Notes under the pieces: model-generated
The model's input: only the letters and a program-made list of their open reading frames with translations
Told to the model about the DNA's origin: nothing
The model's database searches: none
Position numbers and translations under genes: made by a program
Shown here: one piece after another, positions 56,419-64,000 of the stretch
Numbering within the stretch: the first letter of the stretch is position 1
Layout: every line of letters begins with the position of its first letter
DNA from: Bacteroidota bacterium
GTDB taxonomy: Bacteria > Bacteroidota > Bacteroidia > AKYH767-A > OLB10
Length of the DNA stretch: 64,000 nucleotides
Reading direction: 5' to 3'
Assembly: GCA_016699635.1 (NCBI GenBank)
Contig: CP064983.1
Location: 2,480,001 to 2,544,000, forward strand

Positions 56419-57240
56419 TTAAGGACAAACAACTTCTATTTGCCATGCAGTACCACTATTACAACCGCTAACATAAATTTCAACTAATCTGCTTTTTCCA
56501 GGGTCATAATTAAAAGTTACTGAATGAGAACCAGAAACAAAACCATCAGGAGATATTGCACAGTTAGGGTATCCTGAAGGTGATAGGAGTGTGCCTGTTG
56601 AAGCTATCCACTGACCATCATAACGAATGTCGAGTCTGTCAGGGATGCTATACATGTCGTATGAAATTGTTGCTGTTCCGGCTTTGCTGCCAAGATTGGC
56701 AACCAATGCTGTTATTCCTACATTACCTGAGAAACTGGCGCCACATCCTAATGGGTCAGTAACAGAAACATCAGTATTGGCTATTGTACTGACATTACCC
56801 GCACAATCACCAACGGCAAATTTTAATTTGTAATCCCCATTTCTCACGAAGTTGGGAATAAGGATACGTACATAAGGCCGTTGAGCAATTGTGTCGAATT
56901 CAATTGGTGCGGCCCAATAGGAATCTGCACTGTCAATTTGAACATAAAAAGTACAGAGATTAGCATTATTGCTTGTGTTATAATTGAAATATAGCAAAAC
57001 ACCAGCACTTACCTGAACAGCATTTGGTTTGTCTGTAATAGCAATGGTACCTCCTGTAGCAGTCGGCATAGGTCCTTCATAAAGTTTTCCGCCACTGCCA
57101 ACTACCATGGCTTTGTTGATCATGTCTTTTTGATACTCATTGACACCATAATCAATATCGGTAGATTCTTTTTTACAGGACCCAATTATTAATAATACCG
57201 GTATTGCTGCAATTAATATTTTATTCAGTCTATTATTCAT
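56419..57240 (-). CDS. Lipoprotein of unknown function
   Basis: The 273-residue product has a lipoprotein signal ending VLLIIGSC followed by KKES, a mature region rich in beta strands, and four cysteines (NLCTFYVQ, VGDCAGNV, LGCGASF, NCAISPD and SGCNSG) likely making disulfides. The stretch GDYKLKFAVGDCAGNVSTI resembles an Ig-like edge. It overlaps the end of the barrel gene by 8 bases and is the last gene of the operon. I recognise no family. Confidence 0.75.
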   Translation of the reverse strand: MNNRLNKILIAAIPVLLIIGSCKKESTDIDYGVNEYQKDMINKAMVVGSGGKLYEGPMPTATGGTIAITDKPNAVQVSAGVLLYFNYNTSNNANLCTFYVQIDSADSYWAAPIEFDTIAQRPYVRILIPNFVRNGDYKLKFAVGDCAGNVSTIANTDVSVTDPLGCGASFSGNVGITALVANLGSKAGTATISYDMYSIPDRLDIRYDGQWIASTGTLLSPSGYPNCAISPDGFVSGSHSVTFNYDPGKSRLVEIYVSGCNSGTAWQIEVVCP

Positions 57241-58003
57241 TGTTGTTTAATTTAAATAGGTTATACATAATTTCAAGTTGAAGATTATAACTTTTATAGT
57301 TACTTCCTTTGTCGTAAGCTTTTGCAAAAATGTGATTGGTAAGTCGCACTGAAAAACGATCGCCTAGTGTGGTGCCCAATCCGAGAATGAAACCTGCTTT
57401 ATGCTCGTTGAACATATTCTTATTTAAATTATCCTGATTGGTTTCTGTAGTAGAGAAGCCACCATCATAGGCTCCTGAACCACTGATTTCTCGTTTTAAT
57501 ATTTGTTTACGCGTTGCAGAGATAAAATGGTCGAAAGATGGGCCGATCTCTACAAACCATTTTTTCCCATAACGTATTAAAATTGGAATAGAAATTTGGT
57601 TGATTCTGTACTTCTCTGTATAGCTCATCTCATCATTAATGTTTTGTACTGAATTATCAGAGGAGTAGGAATATAAGTGAGTAAATCCCCTCTTTGAATA
57701 AAATGCACCCATTGAAACACTGAAAAACGAGAGTAAATCTTCTTCACCCAAAACAACTCTAAATTGACCCCCGGCATCAAAGAAAACTATTGGTTTAATT
57801 TTCCCGGAAATGTCAGCGTCAGAGAAGCTTACTTCATGAAACTCTTTGTGCTCGTTAATAAACTTGCCATAGCTAAATGAGGCGCTTCCACCTAAAAAGA
57901 CCTCTGCGTTGTAACTTGGCTTAAACTGCCCTAATCTGATTTGTGCATGGATAGCTATCGGACAGATTAAAATAGCTAGCATGAGTTTGGTTTTTTTCTT
58001 CAT
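57233..58003 (-). CDS. PorT-like outer-membrane beta-barrel protein
   Basis: The 256-residue product has a signal peptide (LMLAILICPIAIHAQ) and about ten beta strands with outward aromatic residues (EVFLGGSASFSYGKF; GFILGLGTTLGDRFSVRL; SYNLQLEIMYNLFKL). It fits the small PorT-like barrel families of Bacteroidota. Its partners in the operon are lipoproteins, so it may provide a barrel for them to bind. The start is at 58003, 75 bases after the mini-ORF stop. Confidence 0.78.
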   Translation of the reverse strand: MKKKTKLMLAILICPIAIHAQIRLGQFKPSYNAEVFLGGSASFSYGKFINEHKEFHEVSFSDADISGKIKPIVFFDAGGQFRVVLGEEDLLSFFSVSMGAFYSKRGFTHLYSYSSDNSVQNINDEMSYTEKYRINQISIPILIRYGKKWFVEIGPSFDHFISATRKQILKREISGSGAYDGGFSTTETNQDNLNKNMFNEHKAGFILGLGTTLGDRFSVRLTNHIFAKAYDKGSNYKSYNLQLEIMYNLFKLNNNE

Positions 58004-58078
58004 ACTTTAATGATTTTTTTGTTTAGAAGTGCAATATAGAAATTAAAAGTTAGTATCCAAGTGTTTCTATTGATCTGA

Positions 58079-58168
58079 TTAATTATTTTTAGAATTACGA
58101 CCTTTAACAAAGCCTGTAGCCATCACTGCTATAACAGCGATAAAAAATTGTGTAATTTGTTTTTTCAT
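58079..58168 (-). CDS. 29-residue hydrophobic mini-ORF inside the envelope operon
   Basis: The ATG at 58168 opens 29 codons ended by TAA at 58079-58081. The product (MKKQITQFFIAVIAVMATGF then VKGRNSKNN) is a short Lys-capped hydrophobic helix with a charged tail, like a signal peptide or small membrane protein. It starts 11 bases after the upstream lipoprotein stop, as a real operon gene would. It is too short for firm proof. Confidence 0.45.
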   Translation of the reverse strand: MKKQITQFFIAVIAVMATGFVKGRNSKNN

Positions 58169-58179
58169 TTTAATTGGTT

Positions 58180-58500
58180 TTATAATTGTATGTTTTTGTT
58201 TTTTAATATCAGTGTTCCTAAGCGATTTGTAATTTCTTCTGCACGCTTTTTTTGTTCCGGAGTAAATTTCGACCTGTCAGTCAGAATTTCAGATTCATGC
58301 TGCATTTGAAGTAAATCATTCTGAAGCACCATGTAGTCATCAAATTTCAATCCTTCTGTTTTACTCTTATTCTCTAATTGTGTAACTAAATTATTCATGT
58401 AGTCTAAGTCGGCATCTACTGTACTTTTCTTGCACGACCCTAACGTAAATAGCATTGAAAATGCAAGACATATAATTTGGTATCGAACACTACAGGCCAT
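58180..58500 (-). CDS. Small lipoprotein with a coiled-coil-like region
   Basis: The 106-residue product has a lipoprotein signal (CLAFSMLFTLGSC) followed by KKSTVDADLD, and a helical remainder with heptad-like spacing (MNNLVTQLENKSKTEGLKF; LLQMQHESEIL; EQKKRAEEITNRLGTLIL). It is encoded 12 bases after the 58513 gene stop. The function is unknown. Confidence 0.75.
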   Translation of the reverse strand: MACSVRYQIICLAFSMLFTLGSCKKSTVDADLDYMNNLVTQLENKSKTEGLKFDDYMVLQNDLLQMQHESEILTDRSKFTPEQKKRAEEITNRLGTLILKNKNIQL

Positions 58501-58512
58501 TTTAGTTATGGA

Positions 58513-59105
58513 TTATTTTATTGAGTTCGTGTATTGTTGTCCTGCCTCTTCAAGACTTAAAGCCTTGCTAACTTTGCCTGAGTTTTTTACTAATTTATAA
58601 GAATGACTTTTCCATTTGTAAATTGGGAAGTCAAATCCAAATCTCCTACACGAATTGAAGGCATACTTTCAGATGATTCATAGAGAAGTTCTGGAATACC
58701 GGGCAGTGAAAGTGTATTCTTGAATTTACCACTCTCATCTTTCATAAACAAACTAAAACCCTGCCCTGTATTGCCATATAAGAACGAACTGTAGGTGATT
58801 ACAAATATATCTTCGGTTTTGTCATTGTTGATGTCAACCGGCACTACCTGAACCTCTACACCTTCGCCTTCAGTCATAAAAGTTTTACTTGCTGCATCAT
58901 AGGTCAATCCTGTTAATGTACTGATTTGTTTTTTATCATCACTATTAAGTTTTGATTTCAGACCGGAGAATAGTCGACTTGCAACTTCTGACTCCTGTAC
59001 ATTATTGTTTTCAGATTGTTTGCCTGAGTCTTGCTGTGAGCAACTGACGATTGTGAAGCATAAAAATGCGAAGGCAGAAAGTTTGAAAATATTGAAGCTT
59101 TTCAT
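58513..59105 (-). CDS. Lipoprotein of unknown function (one frame break near the C-terminus)
   Basis: The ATG at 59105 gives a lipoprotein signal (AFAFLCFTIVSC) and a mature region with VEVQVVPVDINNDKTEDIF, as in calcium-type FG-GAP-like loops. The frame to 58590 ends in a run (TSQFTNGKVILIN) that looks unlike protein. One added G at 58637-58638 switches to GFDFPIYKWKSHSYKLVKNS and on to 58513, giving 197 residues and a 12-base gap to the next gene. That repair is supported by the conserved-looking YKWxxxxYKLV phrase; I judge it an error site. Confidence 0.72.
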
Positions 59106-59117
59106 TGCTAATAAGTT

Positions 59118-60185
59118 TTATTTAACAACTGTAATATTATTCCGTAATGAGAAGTCATAAAGCTTAAGCGATTTTTTCTGATCACTGCTTTTGTTATAAT
59201 AAAAAGCATACTCACCTGCAGGAACATCATTTTCAAAGTAAACTTTATAAAGTCTGTTTGATACTTTTTCGATTTTAAAGTCAACTACACCTTTGGCAAA
59301 ACCTTCTTCTTGTGAAAAGGCTGATTTCCTAGCTATCTGTATCTGACGACCGCTTTTAGAAGTGGTTGCTTTTACCAAGACAAATTCTTTAGGGCTCGCT
59401 ACTCCATCATAGGTACTTTCTTTAACTTCGTTAATGTCTTTTCCGTCAATAGAAAGATAGAAATAGAATACAGGACGTTTATCTTCAATTGTAGTACTTG
59501 AATGTTCACCGGCCAGTCCTACCTTGGTGCTTATGCCAGATATGCCACCTGAATAGTGATTGCCCATTGACTCTCCAAATCCACCTTTCTTTGTTTGATT
59601 GGTAGTAGTGGGCTCTACCATAATATAGTCCACTTTAGGGCTAAATTGTTCGTAATAAATTCCGGGTGATGTAAGTTTGGTAGGTGCTGGAATATTTATT
59701 GGATGATCTTTCATATCACCGGAAACGGTGTTGCTTGCAGAACTATTTGTGGATGGATTCATCATCACTTTTACAACCGGATCCGGCACCCCTGCATTTT
59801 TTAATGCAATAAGCGATTCGGTGCTGGTGTTGAAGTTGCATTTTGAAAGGTTAATTTTTTTCAGAATAAGGTCTTTACCAACTTTGTTGGTGTGCATTTT
59901 AATCACATCTTCGTTGTTTAATGATGGCATATTTTTACTCACCAACATCATTTCACTGATGATTTTGTCAGAAACCTTTTGACCTTTTAATCCAATAATT
60001 CCATCGGTAGAAAAATCAAAACTGTTGGTTGAACTTTTAATTTTGTTAATGATAATAGTGTTGTCTAGTTTGGCACCTACCATTGAAACAATACTTTGAT
60101 TGTTGAGCGATTCTTGGGCATTTGCATGTTTTATTCCCTGGAACATAACGAACGCACAATAAAGAATGGAGATTAACTTCTTCAT
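59118..60185 (-). CDS. Secreted protein with two helical repeats and a beta domain
   Basis: The 355-residue product has a signal peptide (ending HANAQE), then two copies of a module of about 50 residues: VSMVGAKLDNTIIINKIKSS ending in VSDKIISEMM, and VIKMHTNKVGKDLILKKINL ending in VPDPVVKVMM. A beta-rich C-terminal domain follows (RPVFYFYLSIDGKD; GEYAFYYNKSS; LYDFSLRNN). The paired module is common in Bacteroidota secreted proteins, but I cannot give it a firm name. It is the first gene of the envelope operon, with a good promoter at 60208-60238. Confidence 0.78.
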   Translation of the reverse strand: MKKLISILYCAFVMFQGIKHANAQESLNNQSIVSMVGAKLDNTIIINKIKSSTNSFDFSTDGIIGLKGQKVSDKIISEMMLVSKNMPSLNNEDVIKMHTNKVGKDLILKKINLSKCNFNTSTESLIALKNAGVPDPVVKVMMNPSTNSSASNTVSGDMKDHPINIPAPTKLTSPGIYYEQFSPKVDYIMVEPTTTNQTKKGGFGESMGNHYSGGISGISTKVGLAGEHSSTTIEDKRPVFYFYLSIDGKDINEVKESTYDGVASPKEFVLVKATTSKSGRQIQIARKSAFSQEEGFAKGVVDFKIEKVSNRLYKVYFENDVPAGEYAFYYNKSSDQKKSLKLYDFSLRNNITVVK

Positions 60186-60207
60186 TTGATTTTTTGATTA
60201 TTTAGGC

Positions 60208-60238
60208 CAAATGTAGAATCACTTTTGGCGGCCAACAA
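60208..60238 (-). promoter_or_regulatory. Bacteroidota-type promoter of the envelope operon
   Basis: On the minus strand TTG, a 17- or 20-base spacer (two possible TTG), and TACATTTG end 22 bases before the ATG at 60185. It lies back to back with the kinase promoter at 60305. Confidence 0.6.
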
Positions 60239-60304
60239 CCTTCTTTTATTGGCTGCCGGCTTTCATTTATTGAATGTGCATTTTCATTGATTATCTGAAA
60301 TTAC

Positions 60305-60312
60305 TATTTTTG
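60305..60312 (+). promoter_or_regulatory. Bacteroidota-type -7 box for the TPR kinase
   Basis: TATTTTTG fits TAnnTTTG and ends 14 bases before the ATG at 60327. A TTG at 60287-60289 lies 15 bases upstream, a little closer than usual. Confidence 0.45.
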
Positions 60313-60326
60313 AAAAAAAACCGGCT

Positions 60327-62405
60327 ATGAAGCACTTATGGGCTATTATTGTATTCCTCTCTTTGGCATCTTCACATGCCATGCCGGTTCAGCTTGATTC
60401 ATTATTTATTAAGGCCAATAATTATCGAAATAGTGATACTGTCAGAGCTACTATTCTTAATGACTTAGCAATTGAACTCGCTGACAGAGATTATGAAATG
60501 GGATTACTTTATTCAGATAGTTCTATAAAACTCTGTCATGATATTAACTCGGACATAAAACTTGCTACAGCATATTATGCAAAAGCCAGAAATCTGTCAA
60601 CAGCCGGAGAAGATTCATTGGCTATTATTTCCTATCAAAAGTCATATTTATTAAACCTGAAAGAGAGGAGATTTTCCGCATGTGGGACAATGCTGTTTAA
60701 TATGGGTATTTCATATTATAATATGTCAAACTACAGTCAGGCTTTGGAAAAGTATGAGGCCGCATTAAATATTTTCAAGAAAGTAAAATCTGAAAAAGGA
60801 ATTGCTGCTTCACTCAATAGTTTGGGTATTGTAGCTATGAACTTGTCTGACTATTCAAAGGCTATGGAATATTACTTTGAATGTTTAAAAATGGCTAAAA
60901 ATTCAGACGATAGTGTTTTAATGGCTAATGCATATTCCAATATTGGAATAGTTTATAAGAATATAGATGATTTGAGTAAAGCTTTACAGTATCAAAATCT
61001 GGCATTGCAAATAAATTTGATTCGAGAGGAGCCTTTGCTTATAGCTAAGTGCTATAATAATATTGCAATTGTTTACAGTGAAATGAATCAGCATAATAAA
61101 GCAATTGAATTTTATCAGAAAGCATTAGAAATTAATCGTGAAATAAAGAATAATTTTGGTATTGCCAGTAATTATATAAATATTGGAACCGACCTTAATC
61201 ATCTCAATCGGTTTTCTGAAGCAAACCATTATATGCTGCTGGCTGAAGAGTTGTTCAATAAAATTGGTGATCAGAGCTCTGAAGCTATGGCCATAAAAGC
61301 AAGAGGTGAATTAATTCTCAATGCACCTGATTCTGTACTAAAGTCTTTAAATATACCAAAGACACAGAAATATACCGTTAGCCTGGAACTTCTGAAAAGG
61401 GCATCGGCTATGTTTGCAGAAATAGGAGATATATCTAATCGGTCAGATATATGTCAGGATTTAAGCATGATTTACGAGTATCAAGGTGATGCTAAAAATT
61501 CTTTAGCCTATTATAAGCAACATATATCATTACGCGACAGTGTTATGCTTGATAATAAGAAAGCAGAAATAGAGAGGACAGAGCTAAAATTCAACTTCGA
61601 ATTAAAAGAGAAGGAGCTAAATTTGATTAATTCAAAAATAGCATCTGACCTTCAGTTAGCAGAGCAAAAGAGAAAATATCTGATGATGGGCAGTGTCTTG
61701 ATTTTGTTGATTACAGGAGGGGGATTTGTTTCCTATAAATTAAGAAAAGAAGCACAGCAAAAAAGGAAGGACGCAGAGTTTAAATTGGCAAACCTTAATG
61801 CAGAGTTGAAGTCGCTAAGGCTGCAAATGAATCCACATTTTATGTTTAATTCATTGAATTCAATTGCTGATTTTATTGATAAGAATGAGTCGCGAATAGC
61901 CTCTAATTATACTGTTAAATTTGCAAAACTCATGCGGATGATTTTAGAATATTCAGAACAGCAGGAGATAACTTTAGAAGAAGAATTGAAATTGTTGGAG
62001 TTATATCTTTCGTTAGAGGCATTACGAATCAACCCCAATCTTAGCTATGTGATTTCTGTATCACCGGAAATTGATATAAGTAATATTCTCATCCCTCCAA
62101 TGATGGTTCAGCCTTTTGTTGAAAATAGTATTTTACATGGTATTATTCCATTGGCAAAACCAGGTGTTATCAAAATTGATGTTTCTGTTTCTATTGATGA
62201 ATTGATTGTTATTGTTGAGGATAATGGAGTTGGAATAAATAGCTCAATGAAATCTGACAATAAAAAATCAATGGCAATGAAAATTACTAAAGACAGAATT
62301 GCACTTTTTAATGAACAGCATAGTGCTGCTGCATCAGTTAATTTAATTAATTTAAATCAAGGTACAAGAATAGAATTGCGTTTACCTGTAATTCATAGAT
62401 TTTAA
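60327..62405 (+). CDS. TPR sensor histidine kinase, LytS/YpdA type
   Basis: The 692-residue product starts with a signal peptide-like segment (LWAIIVFLSLASSHAMP), followed by about seven TPRs (NMGISYYNMSNYSQALEKY; NSLGIVAMNLSDYSKAMEYY; NNIAIVYSEMNQHNKAIEFY), a membrane helix (YLMMGSVLILLITGGGFVSY) with a coiled coil, and a His_kinase domain with the phosphorylated His in LQMNPHFMFNSLNSIADF. The ATPase domain has PPMMVQPFVENSILHG and VEDNGVGI. It lies 11 bases upstream of the LytTR gene, its obvious partner. Confidence 0.93.
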   Translation: MKHLWAIIVFLSLASSHAMPVQLDSLFIKANNYRNSDTVRATILNDLAIELADRDYEMGLLYSDSSIKLCHDINSDIKLATAYYAKARNLSTAGEDSLAIISYQKSYLLNLKERRFSACGTMLFNMGISYYNMSNYSQALEKYEAALNIFKKVKSEKGIAASLNSLGIVAMNLSDYSKAMEYYFECLKMAKNSDDSVLMANAYSNIGIVYKNIDDLSKALQYQNLALQINLIREEPLLIAKCYNNIAIVYSEMNQHNKAIEFYQKALEINREIKNNFGIASNYINIGTDLNHLNRFSEANHYMLLAEELFNKIGDQSSEAMAIKARGELILNAPDSVLKSLNIPKTQKYTVSLELLKRASAMFAEIGDISNRSDICQDLSMIYEYQGDAKNSLAYYKQHISLRDSVMLDNKKAEIERTELKFNFELKEKELNLINSKIASDLQLAEQKRKYLMMGSVLILLITGGGFVSYKLRKEAQQKRKDAEFKLANLNAELKSLRLQMNPHFMFNSLNSIADFIDKNESRIASNYTVKFAKLMRMILEYSEQQEITLEEELKLLELYLSLEALRINPNLSYVISVSPEIDISNILIPPMMVQPFVENSILHGIIPLAKPGVIKIDVSVSIDELIVIVEDNGVGINSSMKSDNKKSMAMKITKDRIALFNEQHSAAASVNLINLNQGTRIELRLPVIHRF

Positions 62406-62416
62406 TAGAATCGTAA

Positions 62417-63160
62417 ATGATAAAGGCAGTAATTGTAGATGATGAACAGCATTGTATTAACAGAATTACTACACTGCTTAAAGATTATGAAAATGAGGTG
62501 CAGTTAGTTGCAACAGCCAGTACTGTTAAGGAAGGTTTGAATATTATTAAAAAGGTTCAGCCTGATTTGCTTTTTTTAGATGTTGAAATTGCAGATAAAA
62601 CCGGCTTCGATTTATTAAGAGAAATAGAGTCTCCATCATTTGATGTAATTTTTACAACAGCACATGATAAATATGCTGTTATGGCATTTAAATTTTGTGC
62701 AATTGATTATTTGCTGAAACCTGTTGATGAGAGCGATTTTGCAATCGCCATGAAGAAGATTCTTGATAGCGATGACCGGCAGGATATGACAAGGCAACTG
62801 TCAGAGTTGATTAAAGGAGCAGGACTAAATAAACCGAGAAAAATTGGTGTACCCACATTGAATGGAATTGTGTTTGTTTTGATTTCTGATATAAGATTAT
62901 GTCGTGCAGATGGAAATTATACTGAGATTTTTTTAAATAACAATCACAAAATTGTTGTTTCAAAAACATTAAAAGAGTTTGATGATTTACTTTCAGATTA
63001 CCAGTTTTTCAGAGTACATAACTCAAATCTAGTAAACTTAGACTATGTTAAAAGTTATAATAAAGGTAAAGGCGGTTTTCTGATTCTTGATGATGACACG
63101 AATGTTGAGGTGTCATCACGCAGAAAGGACGAACTGCTAAAAAAGTTAAGCCTGATATAA
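62417..63160 (+). CDS. LytTR response regulator
   Basis: The 247-residue product has a receiver with the acidic pocket in IVDDEQHCI, the phospho-acceptor Asp in LLFLDVEIADKTGFDLL and Lys in YLLKPVDESDF, then a LytTR DNA-binding domain with IRLCRADGNYTEIF, FFRVHNSNLVNLDYV and VEVSSRRKDELLKKL. It is the partner of the adjacent kinase. It is divergent from the envelope operon, separated by about 140 bases, and could regulate it; that is inference. Confidence 0.95.
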   Translation: MIKAVIVDDEQHCINRITTLLKDYENEVQLVATASTVKEGLNIIKKVQPDLLFLDVEIADKTGFDLLREIESPSFDVIFTTAHDKYAVMAFKFCAIDYLLKPVDESDFAIAMKKILDSDDRQDMTRQLSELIKGAGLNKPRKIGVPTLNGIVFVLISDIRLCRADGNYTEIFLNNNHKIVVSKTLKEFDDLLSDYQFFRVHNSNLVNLDYVKSYNKGKGGFLILDDDTNVEVSSRRKDELLKKLSLI

Positions 63161-63185
63161 ATCAATTACATCTGAAAAGTTTTGT

Positions 63186-64000
63186 TTACAGAAAATTAAT
63201 TCTGTTCATAAACACTTCTTTGTAACTCTTGCCAATAGGAATGGTTTTGTCATTGATAACTACTGCACCTTCATCCATGTGACTTATTTTATCTAAGGCA
63301 ATAATGTAGGAGCGGTGTACGCGCATGAATTTTTCGGGTGGAAGTTTGGTTTCAATATCTTTCATTGTGGCATGAATCACAAACTGATCTTCTTTAGTCT
63401 GAATAATTACATAATTGTCCATTGCCTGCAGCCAGTAAATGTTTTCAAGAAATACTTTTACAAGCATTGCACCTCTTTTTACAAAGAATGAGTTTTGAAT
63501 AACCTGATTCTCTAGAGGGTTTGAAGGTGCTTCAACAAGTTTTTCTTCTGTAGGTTTTATTACAGGCTGTGCAACAGATTTCTCTGTCTTAGATGAACCA
63601 ATGACAACAGCATAGCCTAGTAATTGGTTTTTTTCATCACGAATAGGGGAGCATGTAAAGTCAGCTTTTATATTACTGTAATCTCTAACAATAGTTATAT
63701 TACTCTGCTTAATACTTAAAACCTCATCCTGTTTCATGAGTTTACCTAAGTTGTCGGCATTGACAATTTCGTATTCATCACCTTCAATTTTTATAAGTTT
63801 AAACAAACTCATGCCTTGCGCACTTTCATTGCCGAAGCCTGTCATGCTTTCTGCTTTTGGATTTAAAAATGTAATACGGAACTCTGTATCGGCAACCAAA
63901 ATGGCTTCTTCTACATTTGCAAGAGCATTGGCAAAGCGTCTTTCATTTTCACGCACCTGCAAATCTTTCTGAAATTTATACAATGCCATTTCAACAGTTG
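63186..64000 (-). CDS. PAS-LytTR regulatory protein (partial at window edge)
   Basis: The frame is open to the right edge (TVEMALYKFQKD precedes the first Met at 63989), so the true start lies outside. A PAS domain spans about the first 150 residues visible (ANVEEAILVADTEFRITFLN; AESMTGFG; CSPIRDEKNQLLGYAVVIG), and a LytTR domain ends the protein (IYWLQAMDNYVIIQTKE; PEKFMRVHRSYIIALDKI). The phrase before the PAS looks like the end of a receiver domain, so a receiver-PAS-LytTR layout is likely. It converges on the LytTR regulator at 62417, 26 bases away. Confidence 0.85.
   Translation of the reverse strand, partial: TVEMALYKFQKDLQVRENERRFANALANVEEAILVADTEFRITFLNPKAESMTGFGNESAQGMSLFKLIKIEGDEYEIVNADNLGKLMKQDEVLSIKQSNITIVRDYSNIKADFTCSPIRDEKNQLLGYAVVIGSSKTEKSVAQPVIKPTEEKLVEAPSNPLENQVIQNSFFVKRGAMLVKVFLENIYWLQAMDNYVIIQTKEDQFVIHATMKDIETKLPPEKFMRVHRSYIIALDKISHMDEGAVVINDKTIPIGKSYKEVFMNRINFL

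Noticed and set aside
1..64000. tRNA, rRNA or tmRNA genes
   Set aside because: No cloverleaf with a GGTTCGA-type T arm and no conserved rRNA block was noticed by eye; a covariance search could still find a degenerate one.

Overview
The window looks like a chromosomal segment of a member of the Bacteroidota, probably an environmental Chitinophagales- or Sphingobacteriales-like lineage. Evidence: AT-rich DNA; a complete Bacteroides-aerotolerance (bat) operon; type IX secretion sorting tails (types A and B); an outer-membrane beta-barrel TonB receptor; the long Bacteroidota form of IspG; a fused B12 mutase (IcmF); and TAnnTTTG -7 promoter boxes, some with a TTG 17-20 bases upstream. No rRNA, tRNA, CRISPR array or prophage was seen.

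Layout. 1-8072 (minus): moxR, DUF58, a BatD-tail-like protein, batA, batB, batC, batD, batE, a membrane von Willebrand-factor operon whose batE runs off the left edge. 8214-17398 (plus): truA, PIN-PhoH ATPase, a sugar-phosphate transferase, a TonB-type receptor, two glycosyltransferases and a broken T9SS cargo protein. 17471-22909: ispG converging on nnrD/nnrE, then gcvT and a comB-like phosphatase. 23022-29035: a Cys/Lys-rich secreted protein, a secreted protein with an amidohydrolase, a histone-like Lys/Ala repeat protein followed in frame by an extremely acidic mini-ORF, pdxH and yqgE. 29089-34481: lolD-like ATPase, a large vWA membrane protein, miaA, a TonB-C-like protein and a fumarylacetoacetate-hydrolase-family gene. 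34482-36204: a small decayed island with an hsdM remnant and a REP-type transposase bracketed by paired hairpins. 36205-50688: icmF, lpd, msrB, a secreted sugar-dehydrogenase-like protein, an Ig-repeat adhesin-like protein, and several lipoproteins and outer-membrane proteins. 50756-56203: a LuxR-type two-component pair and cyanophycin synthetase. 56419-60185: a six-ORF minus-strand envelope operon, divergent from a LytS-type TPR kinase and LytTR regulator (60327-63160). A partial PAS-LytTR protein runs off the right edge.

The dominant anomaly is genetic disruption. I count 17 single-base frame breaks in 14 otherwise intact, mostly housekeeping genes, mainly one base missing from a short homopolymer. 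At each, restoring the base gives a full-length family-typical protein. These most likely reflect indel error in the source assembly, so I annotate the restored genes as single features. Two in-frame nonsense codons (16665-16667, 52531-52533) and the truly decayed hsdM remnant are separate. The candidates most worth following are the basic/acidic in-frame pair at 26742-27344, the REP-type transposase island at 35335-36027, the envelope operon with its divergent LytTR system at 56419-63160, and the bat-operon protein that seems to have lost its membrane anchor (5395-6138).
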